This document shows positions 8,443-19,754 of a DNA stretch of 64,000 nt, in pieces (the stretch's first letter is position 1; every line of letters begins with the position of its first letter). The stretch is taken from positions 186,001-250,000 of the forward strand of contig JARGSG010000075.1 in assembly GCA_030374805.1 (NCBI GenBank), read 5' to 3'. This DNA comes from Gracilaria gracilis. Its lineage: Eukaryota; Rhodophyta; Florideophyceae; Gracilariales; Gracilariaceae. Below the pieces are notes generated by a model. That model ran no database searches, had not been told where the DNA came from, and saw only the letters and a program-made list of their open reading frames with translations. Both the position numbers and the translations under genes were made by a program.

Positions 8443-11400
8443 CAGCAGCCTTACCGTGCAGGTCCAAAAGCCCGGAAGGTTGAGCTCAATGAGGTCGAGA
8501 GAATGCTCCGTGAAGGTGTCATAGAACCAGCAAATGCGGACTGGGCCAGCCCTGTGGTTTTCGTCACAAAGAAGAATGATACCCGTATGCGGTTCTGTGT
8601 GGACTACAGAAGACTGAATAGTATGGCCATTAGGGATTCGTACCCAATACCTAGAATGGACGAGTGTATAGATTCGTTGGGCAACGCCAAGATCTTTACT
8701 ACGCTCGATGCCAATTGTGGTTATTGGCAGGTACCTATCAGGGAAGAAGACAAGGACAAAACTAAGTTTACTTGCCACGCTGGGTTATTCCGCTTTACGC
8801 GTATGCCCTTTGGGTTGCGAAATGCCCCGGCTACCTTTCAGAGGGCGTTAGATATAATCATTTCGAAGGTGAAGTGGAGAACCGCTCTGGTATACATCGA
8901 CGATGTAATCATATATTCCAGAACGGTAGAGGAACATTTCCACCATGTTAGGGAAGTTTTGAACCTTTTGAGGGAATCTGGAGTAACGTTGAAGCTCCGC
9001 AAGTGCGAATTCTTCACCAAAGAGGTAGAATACCTTGGTCATATTATCAGCCCTGGGAGGTTAGAAGTGACGCCGCGGAATATCCGGGCCGTGCAGGAGG
9101 CGAAGCCGCCCACGTCCCAGACGGAAATCCGATCCTTTATAGGTTTGTGCAATGGGTACCACCGGTTTATCAAGGGATTTGCCAAGATAGCAGCTCCGCT
9201 CAACAGGAAGCTGCTGAAAGGTCAACCTACAAGGTTTGAATGTCTTACCAATGAGGAAATGGATGCGTTCGAGGCGCTGAAACATGCGCTCTTGACACCT
9301 CCCATCTTGGCATTACCCAAAGTTGGTTTACGATACACGTTGGATACTGACGCTTCGGACGCCCAAATTGGTTGTTGTCTTATGCAGGAGCAAGAAAACG
9401 GCGACAAACTACCTATAGGGTACTGGAGCCGTGCTTTGCACGCTGCAGAAAAGAACTACACAACAACCGAAAAGGAATGTCTGGCAGTAGTCTGGAGCAT
9501 GTTGATGCTCCGTCCCTACCTATATGGTGAAAGGTTCACGCTTCGAACCGACCATGATGCCCTACGGCGGATACTGGGTCTGGCCGACGCATCAGGCAGA
9601 CTTGCCCGATGGCGGTTACGGCTTTCAGAGTTCGAGTATGACGTACAGTACCGTCCAGGTATCAAGCACAATGTCGCAGACGCGATGTCTCGCATTACCA
9701 CATATGGTTTGGACACCGAGCCGGTAGAGGATGATATCCCATGCTTTACCATCTCTACCAACCCTGATGGTGATACTTTAGAAGGTTACTGGACTCTACC
9801 CGAAGAGGATACGTGGTTTAGTGATGCCATCGCTCGGGAAATACTCGCTCTCGAGGAAACAGACGTCATGCCAATTACCCGCGAGGAATTCCTGAGAGAG
9901 CAAGCAAACGATGTTTATTGCCGCTCTCTCATGGACCAAGTAGGTATGAAAGACTCGAACTTTGACGTCGACCGAAATGGTTTCCTGGTGAGGCGAGCTC
10001 CTATTGATGGTTCCCTTCAGAAGGTGGTGCCCAAGGTACTGCGCCCTCGGGTGCTGTACCTGGCCCACTACCCAAGGCTATCAGGACACCCTGGAAGTAC
10101 GAGAATGTACTACACCTTGAGGCAAGGGTACTACTGGCCTCATATGGCTAATGATGTATATACCTTTGTAGGTCAATGTGAATCTTGCGTACGTACCCGT
10201 GGATGTCTCCGGAAGCACAGGAAATACTTGAAGTTATTCCCTGCAGCGGGTCCTCTCGAGTTCGTCGCAATAGACCTTCTGGGTCCATTACCAAAAACCA
10301 CAAGGGGATATCAGTACATCATCGTAATCACCGACAGGTTCTCGAAGCTCACGCGAGCGATACCCTTGAAGGACACGAAATCGACAACCCTCGCGGTGGC
10401 GTTTTTGAACAATTGGATTTACCCGTATGGTGCACCGCTTTATCTACTTACCGACAATGGTTCGAACTTAGCTTCGAAGTTCTTTGAAGCTGTTTGTAAC
10501 CTCTTGGGTATTAAGCACTACTTCACTACTGCCTACCATCCGCAAACGAATGGGCAAGTGGAGCGCTTTAACCGAACACTGGTATCTAGGCTGCGACATT
10601 ATACGGAAGAACACCAAACTGGTTGGGACGAGCTCGTGCAGCCCTTGACATATGCATATAACCTTCAGGTTCATCGAGCGACGCAAACTACGCCGTTCGA
10701 TCTAATACTGTCAAGACACCCACCAGGTATTGTTGTTGAAGGGGACCCATTAGGACAAGAAGCCGCCGGAGCGCTCACACCGTCACAGGTCAAACGGAAT
10801 ACCCTTTTGAGGTTGAGACGTGCTCTCAAGTATGCTGAGAGCAAGCAAGCAGCATCCCAGAAGCGGTACAAGGAGGACTACGACCGAAAGGTAACCCAAG
10901 TGGTAACTGCTACGCCGGGTCAATATGTCTTTATTGACCACCCTCCGAAAGGAGCTAAGCCACGACCGGGTGATGAGGCCGATGATGAAGCTATTGATAG
11001 AGATATCAATTCCAAGCTTCTTCCGAAATCATCGGGACCTTTCAAGGTAGTTCAAGCAACCGACCACACGGTGACGGTGAACCAAGATGGTGTAGAGAAT
11101 ACGATCTCTATTGACCGAATCACGGTTGCACCTCGAACGGTTCAGTCCAGGAAGGAACGCGGAGAATCCGCGCGTGACCCACAAGCGGTTGCCCTGAGGA
11201 CTCAGCCCCGGGAAGACGGGACACCCATCGAGGTTAATGATGACGCACAGAGTGAAGACCCAGACTACGTACCACCTGCGAGGATTACGGTTGCTCCTTC
11301 AGAGAAAACACCTACCCCTAGTGGTACTGATGCTCATCTAAACCAAAGTGGTGAAACGATACCAGCCCAGGTCTCTAATGAGTTCCCAGTGGAACGCCTT

Positions 11401-11559
11401 GTAGGTCACCGCCGTACCCAAGAAGGTCTGAAGTACACAGTACGCTGGTATGGCTGGGGGGCTGACGGTGATACCGCCGAGCCGCCCTCAGCCACACCAC
11501 ACCATTTCAAGGTAGGCTACTGGAACCGAAAAGGAGAGGACATGCCGAACGATGGGTAA
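8443..11559 (+). CDS. Element 1 pol: RT, RNase H, integrase, chromodomain
   Basis: In the same frame as 7303-8442 but separated by the TAA. RT has the catalytic YIDD at 8893-8904. RNase H begins TLDTDASDAQIG (about 9340). Integrase has the HHCC zinc site (HYPRLSGH ... CESCVRTR, about 10070-10200), then the DDE residues in FVAIDLLGPL, LLTDNGSN and NGQVERFNRT (about 10260-10575). A basic Pro/Thr-rich linker leads to a C-terminal chromodomain-like stretch VERLVGHRR ... YTVRWYGWG (about 11390-11460), which in related chromoviruses targets integration to marked chromatin. Only the single stop separates it from the protease; no other break is seen. Confidence 0.93.
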   Translation, partial: QQPYRAGPKARKVELNEVERMLREGVIEPANADWASPVVFVTKKNDTRMRFCVDYRRLNSMAIRDSYPIPRMDECIDSLGNAKIFTTLDANCGYWQVPIREEDKDKTKFTCHAGLFRFTRMPFGLRNAPATFQRALDIIISKVKWRTALVYIDDVIIYSRTVEEHFHHVREVLNLLRESGVTLKLRKCEFFTKEVEYLGHIISPGRLEVTPRNIRAVQEAKPPTSQTEIRSFIGLCNGYHRFIKGFAKIAAPLNRKLLKGQPTRFECLTNEEMDAFEALKHALLTPPILALPKVGLRYTLDTDASDAQIGCCLMQEQENGDKLPIGYWSRALHAAEKNYTTTEKECLAVVWSMLMLRPYLYGERFTLRTDHDALRRILGLADASGRLARWRLRLSEFEYDVQYRPGIKHNVADAMSRITTYGLDTEPVEDDIPCFTISTNPDGDTLEGYWTLPEEDTWFSDAIAREILALEETDVMPITREEFLREQANDVYCRSLMDQVGMKDSNFDVDRNGFLVRRAPIDGSLQKVVPKVLRPRVLYLAHYPRLSGHPGSTRMYYTLRQGYYWPHMANDVYTFVGQCESCVRTRGCLRKHRKYLKLFPAAGPLEFVAIDLLGPLPKTTRGYQYIIVITDRFSKLTRAIPLKDTKSTTLAVAFLNNWIYPYGAPLYLLTDNGSNLASKFFEAVCNLLGIKHYFTTAYHPQTNGQVERFNRTLVSRLRHYTEEHQTGWDELVQPLTYAYNLQVHRATQTTPFDLILSRHPPGIVVEGDPLGQEAAGALTPSQVKRNTLLRLRRALKYAESKQAASQKRYKEDYDRKVTQVVTATPGQYVFIDHPPKGAKPRPGDEADDEAIDRDINSKLLPKSSGPFKVVQATDHTVTVNQDGVENTISIDRITVAPRTVQSRKERGESARDPQAVALRTQPREDGTPIEVNDDAQSEDPDYVPPARITVAPSEKTPTPSGTDAHLNQSGETIPAQVSNEFPVERLVGHRRTQEGLKYTVRWYGWGADGDTAEPPSATPHHFKVGYWNRKGEDMPNDG

Positions 11560-13773
11560 ACCTTAGAGGTGATGCACAGCTCTTAGAAAGGGGGGAGGCT
11601 ATTTTCGCGCTTTCCCTCATTCGCTGCGCATCGCACCCACATGGTAACTGAAGCTAACTGCAACACCTAACTGGATAACTTTAATGAAGAAGCTAACACC
11701 AACTGGGACAAGTTAATCAGAGTGCATCGAAGAGACCAAGAGGGTTTGCCGGAAGACCGTGAAGGTTTAGTGATGACGTCGTACCGAACGAAGCTCGACG
11801 AGGGATGCGCTTCGATCGTCAGCGTCGCAGCGATCCCAAAGCTGGCACGCGGCCGGCACGCGCGCGCACCTTCATGGCACGCGCCTTGCACGCATGGCTC
11901 CAAACCCAAGTGGTGAAAGTCAAAAAATTAAGGTTTTCGATGAGCAAGAGACGCGCCCCAGATCGGCAGACCGCCGCGCTGGGTAACCGATTCGGTTTAC
12001 ACTATTGTCTGTAGGGAGCGTGCACCGGCATGGTCAAAAAATCTAAGTATTTTGGGCGTGCTGCGCTCCCGAATCGGCCATTCTCAGCCTCTGAAACCGC
12101 TTGGTTCCCGAGATACAGACCAAACGGTGTTTCGGCGTTTTTGATACCGTTTGGTGGGCTAATTTCGGCGTGCAATTTTTTGATTCGCCTTGCAAGTAAC
12201 CTCATGGGTCTGGTGCAGCGTGTGCGCGTATGCGCCCCAAGAGGCCATGCAGAACCATCCAGGTACATTGCTGGCACTCGCGCGACGTCGCGCGCCACCC
12301 CCAAGCTACCAAATCGGTACTACGTGACGCTCGCTGCGCACAGAAGTGCAACTGCAAGGTCTACCAATTTGGTTTGAGCTGTTTATGGTAGTAGAGACAC
12401 GACGGAGGATCGTGTCACCCGGATAGTGGCTGTGAAGAACCAAACCTTCGTGGTAATGACGAACGACACCCATGGGCACTGAAGCGGTTTGGAATAAACC
12501 TTAAAGGTGGAGCATGGAACTGCGCGGGAGACGTTAGTAATGCTGCGCAGCCCTTTATGGTACGATGGAAACCTTGAAGGTGTTTCAAAGTTATGGAAAT
12601 CAGAGAGAGAGCATGAAATGAACCTGTATGGTACTATTGAGATCCTTTATGGAACAACCTAATCGACCGTGATGGTAACGAAGGGTAAGGAGGCCCAACG
12701 AATGGCACATGCCAGGACCTATATGGTGACGCCGCAACAATAGAGAGAGGAAATAGACCATTACGGGATGAGAGCGAGACCAGAAAGGACATGAATATAC
12801 CTCGGATGGTCTAGAAGGGAACGAGTTTTTGTGCTTACCATGAAAGTTCGTTTCCTCATGAGGTACGAAACCGATCGAGACCTATGTGGTATTCTTTGAA
12901 GACAGAACGGACATGGTTCCTAGATGGGTTTCGCGCTATTTTGACCACGTTAAGGTTTCGCGCTCGTCATGGATGATCGACACCGAAGGTGGTTTGATGC
13001 ACATGAAAATGGAACCCTTTGTGGCAGTACACTGCAGACGCCAACCCAAACGGCCATCCATCCACCTTAGGGGTATTGAATGAAGCGCCGTGTACCGCTA
13101 CGGGTGGGACCCCGCACGCTGGTACCAGGGCTACCCATGTGTTTCAGATACGGATCGGGGGTCACCATAAACGGATTCAACCTTGTCGGTCGTACAAGAA
13201 GCCACGGTGGCATGAGCCGCGTAGACAAACCGCAAACGGGGTGCGAAGGCAACCAGAAGGGAAAACGGTGGAACAACCTCGATGGAGTCAGTGGCAGTGC
13301 CTCGAAGGGTTGGTAGTCGAATCTCGAAGGGACAGAGAGACACGCCGCAACCAAGTGGGCGCCAAAAGTCTTCACGGTACAGTGCTCACACGAGCCCGAA
13401 GGCGCAACCCGCCCCCTCCTCGGTAGACCGACACCGTAAATGGGTCTAAGCCGTGCAGCCCAAAAGGCAGAACCTTGGAGGTATGCAATGGGCGCGCGTC
13501 GCGCCCACACCACAAATGAGAACGAATAGGCTGCTGTCTGTGATAACCAAAGAAGTGGATAGAGCCGCAATCGGTGATGACCAAGGTGGTGAACGGAGTA
13601 CGCTCGGCGACGCAGAGCCGATGCGACGCACGGCGCGAGATAGCACGAAGGCTGCGACAGGGACCGAGATGGCACGAAGGCTGCGAAAGGGACCAAATTG
13701 GTACGACGATGCAACCGACTTGGTGAAAGGATCTAGGAGCCACGAGGGCGTGGCTCAGGGTAGGAAGGGGGTC
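11560..13773 (+). promoter_or_regulatory. Element 1 3' non-coding region with dense ACC-N5-GGT dyads
   Basis: I see no credible gene in this 2.2-kb stretch between pol and the 3' LTR. It holds at least 23 exact copies of the palindromic pattern ACC-N5-GGT, for example at 11560, 11735, 11756, 11904, 11986, 12024, 12199, 12254, 12308, 12363, 12444, 12498, 12571, 12622, 12666, 12717, 12880, 13064, 13180, 13472, 13580, 13692 and 13714. About 0.5 are expected by chance. Many more sites have N4 or N6 or one mismatch. Arms are fixed, the centre varies, and spacing is irregular (20-300 bp). This looks like an array of binding sites for a dimeric protein. The role is unknown. Confidence 0.8.
13761..13773 (+). 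other. Element 1 polypurine tract
   Basis: TAGGAAGGGGGTC directly precedes the right LTR, as expected for the primer of plus-strand DNA synthesis. The LTR at 56235 is preceded by a near-identical GTAGGAGGGGGATC. Confidence 0.75.
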
Positions 13774-14281
13774 TGTAGTACAATGAGACCTCAATGGGTT
13801 GGTGCCACGTGGGCCTACTGGTGCGCCTTGCTGGCTGCACTGTACCCAATTGGTATTCTGTATTTTATAATTTATAATTTCTAATTTATAGTCAAGCATA
13901 GTTTAGCATTGCTGGCCCATGACAGTAAGTCATGGGCACAGCCGATGACGTCATGCCCGCATGGGAGATCGGCGTCGGTGCACCTTGTATATATTGTGGT
14001 GCACCTCGCCTTCCCCCTCGGGTATTGTAAAGTCAGGCACCATTAGGGCAGTAATTATACCATCTTGGTCACTTGCTACTCTATTACTATTCAGGTTTTA
14101 CCGCGCGTCGACGTCTACTACCGTACATCTACACGGTCTACACTAGGTGCCCCGCCGTCTGCCCCTGCGGGTTTCAGGTGCCCTACTACCATATTGGTTG
14201 TGTGTTTTTCCCCTTTAGGTTGAGCCCTCGCGCGCTCCCTCTAACAGGCGGACCCCACACCTTATCGGTATTTGTACGACA
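13774..14281 (+). repeat. Element 1 3' LTR
   Basis: It has the same length (508 bp) as the 5' LTR with 7 mismatches by my count, and the same TG start and CA end. CGTAT follows as the target duplication. Confidence 0.95.
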
Positions 14282-15619
14282 CGTATACCTAGTAGTTACG
14301 CTTGGCCATCACCATGGATCCATCAGGAATGCGGTTATTTTTAACCCATATTCACGGTTGACGCAGAACACCTAGGTTTTCAGAGTGCGCGTCTGCGGTG
14401 TTCTTCATTAGGAGGGTTTCCACTGGGGAGCGAAGCAACGACGTATCGGGCTTCAACAGCCTCAACTCTAAGGACACCTCTCCCGAAGTGGAGACTCTAA
14501 TCTTCAGTTTCCTTGGGAACTTTCAGCCAGTTGCGGCTGGCCCAGGATTCTCCTAAACCACGAAAACTGGAGGTTCTTGCGTGGGTTGGAACACTGTTGT
14601 GGCGTCTGGCTCGAATGCTTGCTGAGGAAGGGCAACCGCGAACTCGTCTGTGTTCTTGGAAATGGAATTTAACATTCAAAATTGCTAGTTTTGGTGACCG
14701 ATTATCTGGTGACTTTCTCCATTTTTTTTATATTTGGGTTTGATATGAAGAAATACGTATTTCGTGTTCTAATTTGACATTCAAAAATTGCAGTTCTGGA
14801 AATTCGCCAGTTTTTGAATTTCAAATATGCTAGTCATGGAACTGGAGAATTTCCAGAACTACAAGTTTTGAATGTCAAACTAGCACACCAAAAATACGTA
14901 TTTCCTCATATCCAACCCAAACATCGGAAAAAAATTGGAAAAAGTCACCAGATAATCGGTCATCAAAACTAGCATTTTTGAATATGAAATTCCATTTCAG
15001 AGAACACAAACGCTGACCACGATTGCAACATGAGTGCCAGAGGTTTATTTTGGCACGAGGATAATACTCTGCTGGTACCGAGCGCTTCCTCTTTAGAGTA
15101 AGAGGCTCGTAGTTCACCACAACTCTGGTCAATTCTCTTGCTGAGAGGAGCCAATGCCGCGAGCCGTGGCCATGGTTGTCAGAAAATGCCGCATATCAGC
15201 CCCGTCGCTGAGATTTTTGCCGTTCCATGCGAAACTTTAACGAAATGGGCCTCAGGGAGAGTATCCTTCCATCCAGTTCATTGAGAGTGACAAATTCCAT
15301 TCGAGTATGGAACCCACGCCGCGGGGACGCGAGTACCATCCTTACAGGAGAGCGGCTTTTTTGGTGCGATCGCAAAAGAGGTATCCGTCGTCGACGGTAA
15401 ATTCGACGTTGGAACTGAGCTGGATTTGTCGTAGGGTAAGTGCACAGTATTACTGGCGTTTGTTCTTGCTGACGCGCTTACGAAGCGATTGCTGAATGCT
15501 ATCAATGTCGTAAGCGATAACAAACTGATCTTGAAGTAGATTGTCGTGCTGGTAAACAATACCAAAATGTTAGTAGTCTCTTTAGTCAATCTTTCTACCA
15601 AAGCATACATTTGCTTCAA
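14282..15619 (-). pseudogene. Old Gypsy gag and pol start, part 2 (right of element 1)
   Basis: This continues the minus-strand Gypsy at 3787-4460. At the junction the minus strand reads IPDGSMVMAKRNY, a TAG, then V, matching APDRVLVMAKRNYKV of element 2, and the next residues continue on the other side of element 1. Upstream are ENLGVLRQP and RSPV. The gag C-terminus follows at 15030-15132, where VVVNYEPLTLKRKRSVPA matches IVLHYESLTPAERERVPD. The zinc knuckle near 15175-15200 is ruined. NASNTVHL and SNLPSTT at about 15400-15470 match NYDNVHL and SDLPSTM. There are many stops and frame changes, and a foldback element sits inside. The gag N-terminus is not recognisable. Confidence 0.8.
14649..15009. 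mobile_element. Foldback (MITE-like) element inside the old gag
   Basis: About 170-bp arms (14649 to about 14815, and about 14840 to 15009) are reverse complements with roughly 85-90% agreement by eye. They share blocks such as GAAATGGAATTT, ACCGATTATCTGGTGACTTT, GAAATACGTATTT and GTTCTGGAAATTC. The element interrupts the aligned gag. It has no ORF. I could not find a target duplication. Confidence 0.75.
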
Positions 15620-17205
15620 TACATGAAATTTATTCCATATTTAGATTTAATAGAGTATTCTTTTCAAAAATCCGAAAGCACTTAAAGAAATGGTTCCATA
15701 TTCAAAGGGACTTTGTGATCTTTTGATTTTTGGACAAGATTTCGATTCCCATCTGAGTTTGGAGCAGTTCCAATATGTAACGAGAGTAAATAAGGTTTTA
15801 ACTATTTCAGGAGCCTCCCAGAAATAAAAAAGAATTGGTGTACCGGGGATTTCTGGAGAACGATTTGCACGAGGAACGAGGGCTCGGTGTTGTTGGCTAC
15901 CTTCGACAAGAGAGTTCGGTGCGTTCGCAGATGGCTGGTGCTCTGAGTCAGAGGAGGGGACTGGCGATCCGGAAGAGGGCGTAATTTTATAGTCATTTCC
16001 CGCCATCGCGGCGCTCAAAAAAACGTCGCACCCTCGGCCAAAATGGAGGATATGAAGTTCAACGCCCTCTTAGGGGATGTTTTGTTACTTGGTTGTTTTT
16101 CACATTTGAACGCAAAGGCAGTATATGACTACATATTTTGACGACTACTGTGGACTGGGGACGTGACACGTAAATCAAGGAGGTTGGCACAGCATAGTCG
16201 GTACTTTCAACTACATTTTATGTATTCAAGATACTTATGATATTTAAGCCGTAGAAAACGGAAGATTACTTCTCACTATATACTGAGAGGGCGCCAGGAC
16301 CCTGCTAATTAGGATATCATGTCAACTAGGGTTCGCTCTAGATTTCTTTGTCTTCTTCCATACTTTAATCCTCCTTAGAGAGATACATAAGGGTTATTAA
16401 CTGGCACGAGCGTGCGATATGAGCCCAAGGGAGTGTTATATTTTCAAGGCGCAGCCAAAGGAAAATAACCCTCCCGAGGGCTTATATCGCGCTCGACTGC
16501 CACGTTGATAACGTGTTTGTGGTCGTCCTGGTTCTCGGGGCAAATATCGAAATGTGAGCGCTGTATGATGGTCGTCCTTACGTGAGGGTAACGGGAATCT
16601 CACACTGGGCAGGTACGGGAAAATACCGATATTTCCCTCACTTGAAGGAAAATATCGATATCTTTCCGTCCGTAACGATATTTCTCTGAGAAGCAGACGA
16701 AAAACCGTTGTTAGCGGCCTGTGTATTTTTTTGCATCACTTAGAGGAACCTATTGCTGGTAGTATTTACCAACTGTTGTCGTCTTTGCCGTTGTATACAA
16801 TGTCCTACGGCTTTGAAGTTTTCTTTCGTAACTGTCGTGACTTTGACGTCTTTTCTTTTTTTTGGATGGATCGCCACGATTGGCAGCCTTTTTTGACACC
16901 GCATTGCACTTATTACACTGAGGAAACTTCGTCTTGCTAGAAGATAACACAAACGCTTTTTGGGCATAGTACCTTCGAGTTTTACGTTTCTAAGTTGGTC
17001 ATGAAGGGTTTAGGTCGATTGTACATCCCAGTTAGTGGTGTCATACCTGGAAGGGCTCTACTGCTGGGTTTTCTTGTGAAAGAAAGATCCGAACGTCTTC
17101 TGGTGTTTTCCCGCTTGCAGGCACTGCACTAAAGTAGAGGAACATCGCGAATGCCTTGCAATCAAACTTGGTGCTCACCCACCCCCCAATATTTGTCCAC
17201 TTTTT
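15620..17205. other. Non-coding spacer with small inverted repeats
   Basis: No supported gene. A 123-codon minus-strand ORF at 15647-16018 is Ser/Pro rich at its start and might be the lost N-terminus of the old gag, but I cannot align it. The stretch includes an inverted repeat (16389-16515) and clustered short palindromes around CGATATTT at about 16620-16690. Confidence 0.5.
16389..16515. repeat. Inverted repeat, short foldback
   Basis: The left arm, with GGCACGAGCG, GCGATATGAGCCC, GGGAGTGTTAT and TTTTC, is answered by a right arm that reads GGCAGTCGAGCG, GCGATATAAGCCC, GGGAGGGTTAT and TTTTC on the other strand. Arms are about 55 bp and imperfect, with almost no spacer. Probably a small foldback element. 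Confidence 0.6.
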
Positions 17206-19754
17206 ATGAAGCTGAAGCCAAATGCTAATTTATTTCGCTCTGCACAACAAAGGTACACACCGAACCAAAAAGTATTAATCAAACACATGATAGAAGAACT
17301 GGAAAAAGTAGGTACCGTTTACAAAAATCCCAGCGCAAGATGGGAATGCCCAGCGCTAGCCGTACCTAAATTTGGAAAGTAGAAGCTACGCTCCACCGTG
17401 GGTCTTCGCGGAACAAACACGAGAACTGTACGACTCCAATCAGCAATGCCTCATCTCGAATCTTTGCTACAGGACTTTAGCGGCAGCACAATCTTTGCCA
17501 ACTTGGATTTTAAGAACGGATATTGGCAAATCCCGCTCGACCACGCCTCGAAAGAAATCATGTCAATGCAAAACCCCGATGGCATATAATCACCAACACG
17601 GATGCTGCAAGGAGGAACTGATTCCGGCAACCACTTTCAGAGGGTAACTAGCTAGAAATTGGAAAGCAGAGTTCAGAAAATGGTACAGTGGCTTGCTGAT
17701 TTTCTACTCTACGCTCGAGACTGTGGCAGCTACTAGAAGACATCAGGACCTTCTTTCCAATCTGCAAGGAAGTAGGTTTCAAGATAAACCCTGCGAAATC
17801 TTGTTTCTTCACCATAGAGGTTAAATTCTGCGGTAGGACTATATTGGCTGAGAGCGTTCGTTTTGACCCGCATAACCTGGAAGCGCTTCTGAACATGAAG
17901 CAACCCTAAATGGAAAACGAGTTACAGCAACTCATATGCCCCACCATCTGGATGCCGAGTGCCATTCCCAATTACGTGAAAGTGGTACAGCCAGGTCACG
18001 ACCTACTGGAGGAAACCTACAAGAAAGCAGGTAAAAGAACGAAGAAAGCTGTTGAGAAGATCTGCATAACTGAATCGTAGGTGGCGGAGCACACAGACGC
18101 GTTTACGAAGATCATCGCACAACCAGCCGCTGCTACGAAACTCTCTCTGCCTAAAGACGGGTACAGAACCTGTCTATTCATGGACGAATCGGACACTCAT
18201 TGGTCCGCCGTACTGACTCAGTCTCCAGAAGGAGACCAGGGGAAGCCAGTCGAGTTGCAGACCCACGAATCAATGTTATTTTTTTTCGGGCGAATTTTGC
18301 GGCTCCGCTGAAAGATGCAGCGTTCCGGAGAAAGAAGGTTCCGCAATAGTCGAGGCAGTGTGCAGATTAGGTTATCTCATAGCTGGTCGAACTACCCAAA
18401 TCTACACCGAACACGCTAACCTTGTCTAAATTTTCGACCTGTACGGCCAAAAGCTTGGCACTGCACGCCACACCGCCAACAAGTTGATGCGTTGGGCTTT
18501 GAAATTTAGCGCGGTTAGGTACGGATTGAACACTTTCCAGGAGAGCGGAACGTTTGGGCTGGCATGTTGACAAGGTGGGCGGGGCAGCAGAAGGATACTG
18601 TACAATCAACAAGTCATAAATTTTGACCAGTTCTACATGAAGAAAGACGAGAACAACAAATTGTATCGTCACATCGTGAAGGACGACCTTTCTGGGTATG
18701 TGTGGCTAAAGCCAACATCAGAAGCTGACGCTGAGACTACCACTACTGTACTTGTGGACTGGTTTTCCTCCTTCGGATTCGCGCACTACCGGCTTTCAGA
18801 TCAGGGCAGTAACTTTAAGAAAACAGTAATGAACAAAGTAGAGAGAGCCTTGAAATTCAACCATCACTTCAATCTTTCGTACTGCCCGTAGAGCAACGGC
18901 ACTGTCGAGGTCGTCTGTCACGAAATTCTACGTGCCTGCAGAGCAGTACTCTCAGAATTTCAACTGCCTCATTCTGCTTGGCCTTCCGTTCTGCCACTCG
19001 TACAATCCGCGTTAAATAACTCATCAAATAAGAAACTAAACCAGAAATTTCCTAAGACAGTCTTCACAGGATTGCCCCAAAACTTTTTGCTGGGAACCAT
19101 TGTGCAAAGCAAAGACAAAAAGAAGGTGAATTCTATCGATGCGGCACATGCAAAAGCCCTGCTGGAGACCGAACGACTTTACTGGTCATTGGATATTTTT
19201 TCATCTCGAATGCTCAGGGATCTCTTCAAAAAAGCGCCGTGACGCCTTTGAATCCCACGACCGGAAGCCTAGAGTACGCCAAATCAACTTTACTGAAGAC
19301 GATTACATCTTTCGTGGGCTGTCGCACAGAAAAAAGAGATGCAAGCTTAGTTTGCAGTGGCAGGGCTCTTTTAGGGCTACGTTTTGTCGAGATAACTACC
19401 TTTTCGAGGTCGAAGATATGTTCACAGGGAAAAAAGAGTAAGCCCATGGACGTCGTTTGAAGTTCTTCCAAAAACGCAGATTTTCATATAATAAACGAAG
19501 ATATTAAGGAACTTTTTGTCTATCAAGCTGACTAACTGGTAACAATCGCCGATTTTAAGGATGTAAGGCAGTTGAAAGGCAAAGTTGAATTAGTTGATCA
19601 AGGGGAAGGGTTTTCCGACGAAGAAACAGATTGGGTATCTATCGAATCTTTGAGAGCAAACTTGCCTGGTCTACCAAAAGACTACGTCAAAGAGTGTATC
19701 AAGTCGGGCACGAAGCTTCAGCGAAGAATTGCAAGCATTATCGCTCTGCAATAA
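17206..19754 (+). pseudogene. Family D Gypsy remnant: RT to chromodomain
   Basis: A decayed relative of the Gypsy at 39407-42190. RT starts near FRSAQQRYTPNQ, then VGTVYKNPSARWECPALAVP, SAMPHLESLLQDFSGSTIFA and GYWQIPL. RNase H has DESDTHWSAVLTQ (about 18184). The integrase core reads IVKDDLSGYVWL, LSDQGSNF and SNGTVEVV, which hold the DDE positions. The C-terminus GRRLKFF and a chromodomain-like GEGFSDEETDWVSIESL end at TAA 19754. There are numerous stops (for example TAG 18889-18891) and frame changes. Gag and protease are missing at the left. Confidence 0.85.

Larger units (their letters stand above)
4461..14281 (+). mobile_element. Element 1: nearly complete Ty3/Gypsy chromovirus-type retrotransposon
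   Basis: This 9.8-kb element has two 508-bp LTRs, a primer binding site, gag, a frameshift into protease-pol with RT, RNase H, integrase and a chromodomain, a 2.2-kb 3' non-coding region, and a polypurine tract before the right LTR. I counted 7 mismatches between the LTRs (about 98.6% identity), so the insertion is fairly recent. It sits inside an older minus-strand Gypsy. It is probably defective: gag seems shifted near its start and a TAA cuts pol at 8440-8442. The element is crowded with the palindromic motif ACC-N5-GGT in LTRs, genes and 3' region. Confidence 0.95.

Noticed and set aside
13067..13714. 215-codon minus-strand frame in the element 1 3' region, at the position of an antisense ORF
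   Set aside because: No similarity to the element 2 antisense protein, odd composition, and it overlaps the dyad array. Treated as chance.
15647..16018. 123-codon minus-strand frame as the missing N-terminus of the old gag
   Set aside because: The position fits and it is Ser/Pro rich, but I could align no block with element 2 gag, so I did not call it.
16600..16700. Possible CRISPR-like short repeats (CGATATTT units)
   Set aside because: Only three or four overlapping palindromic blocks, no regular spacers, eukaryotic context.
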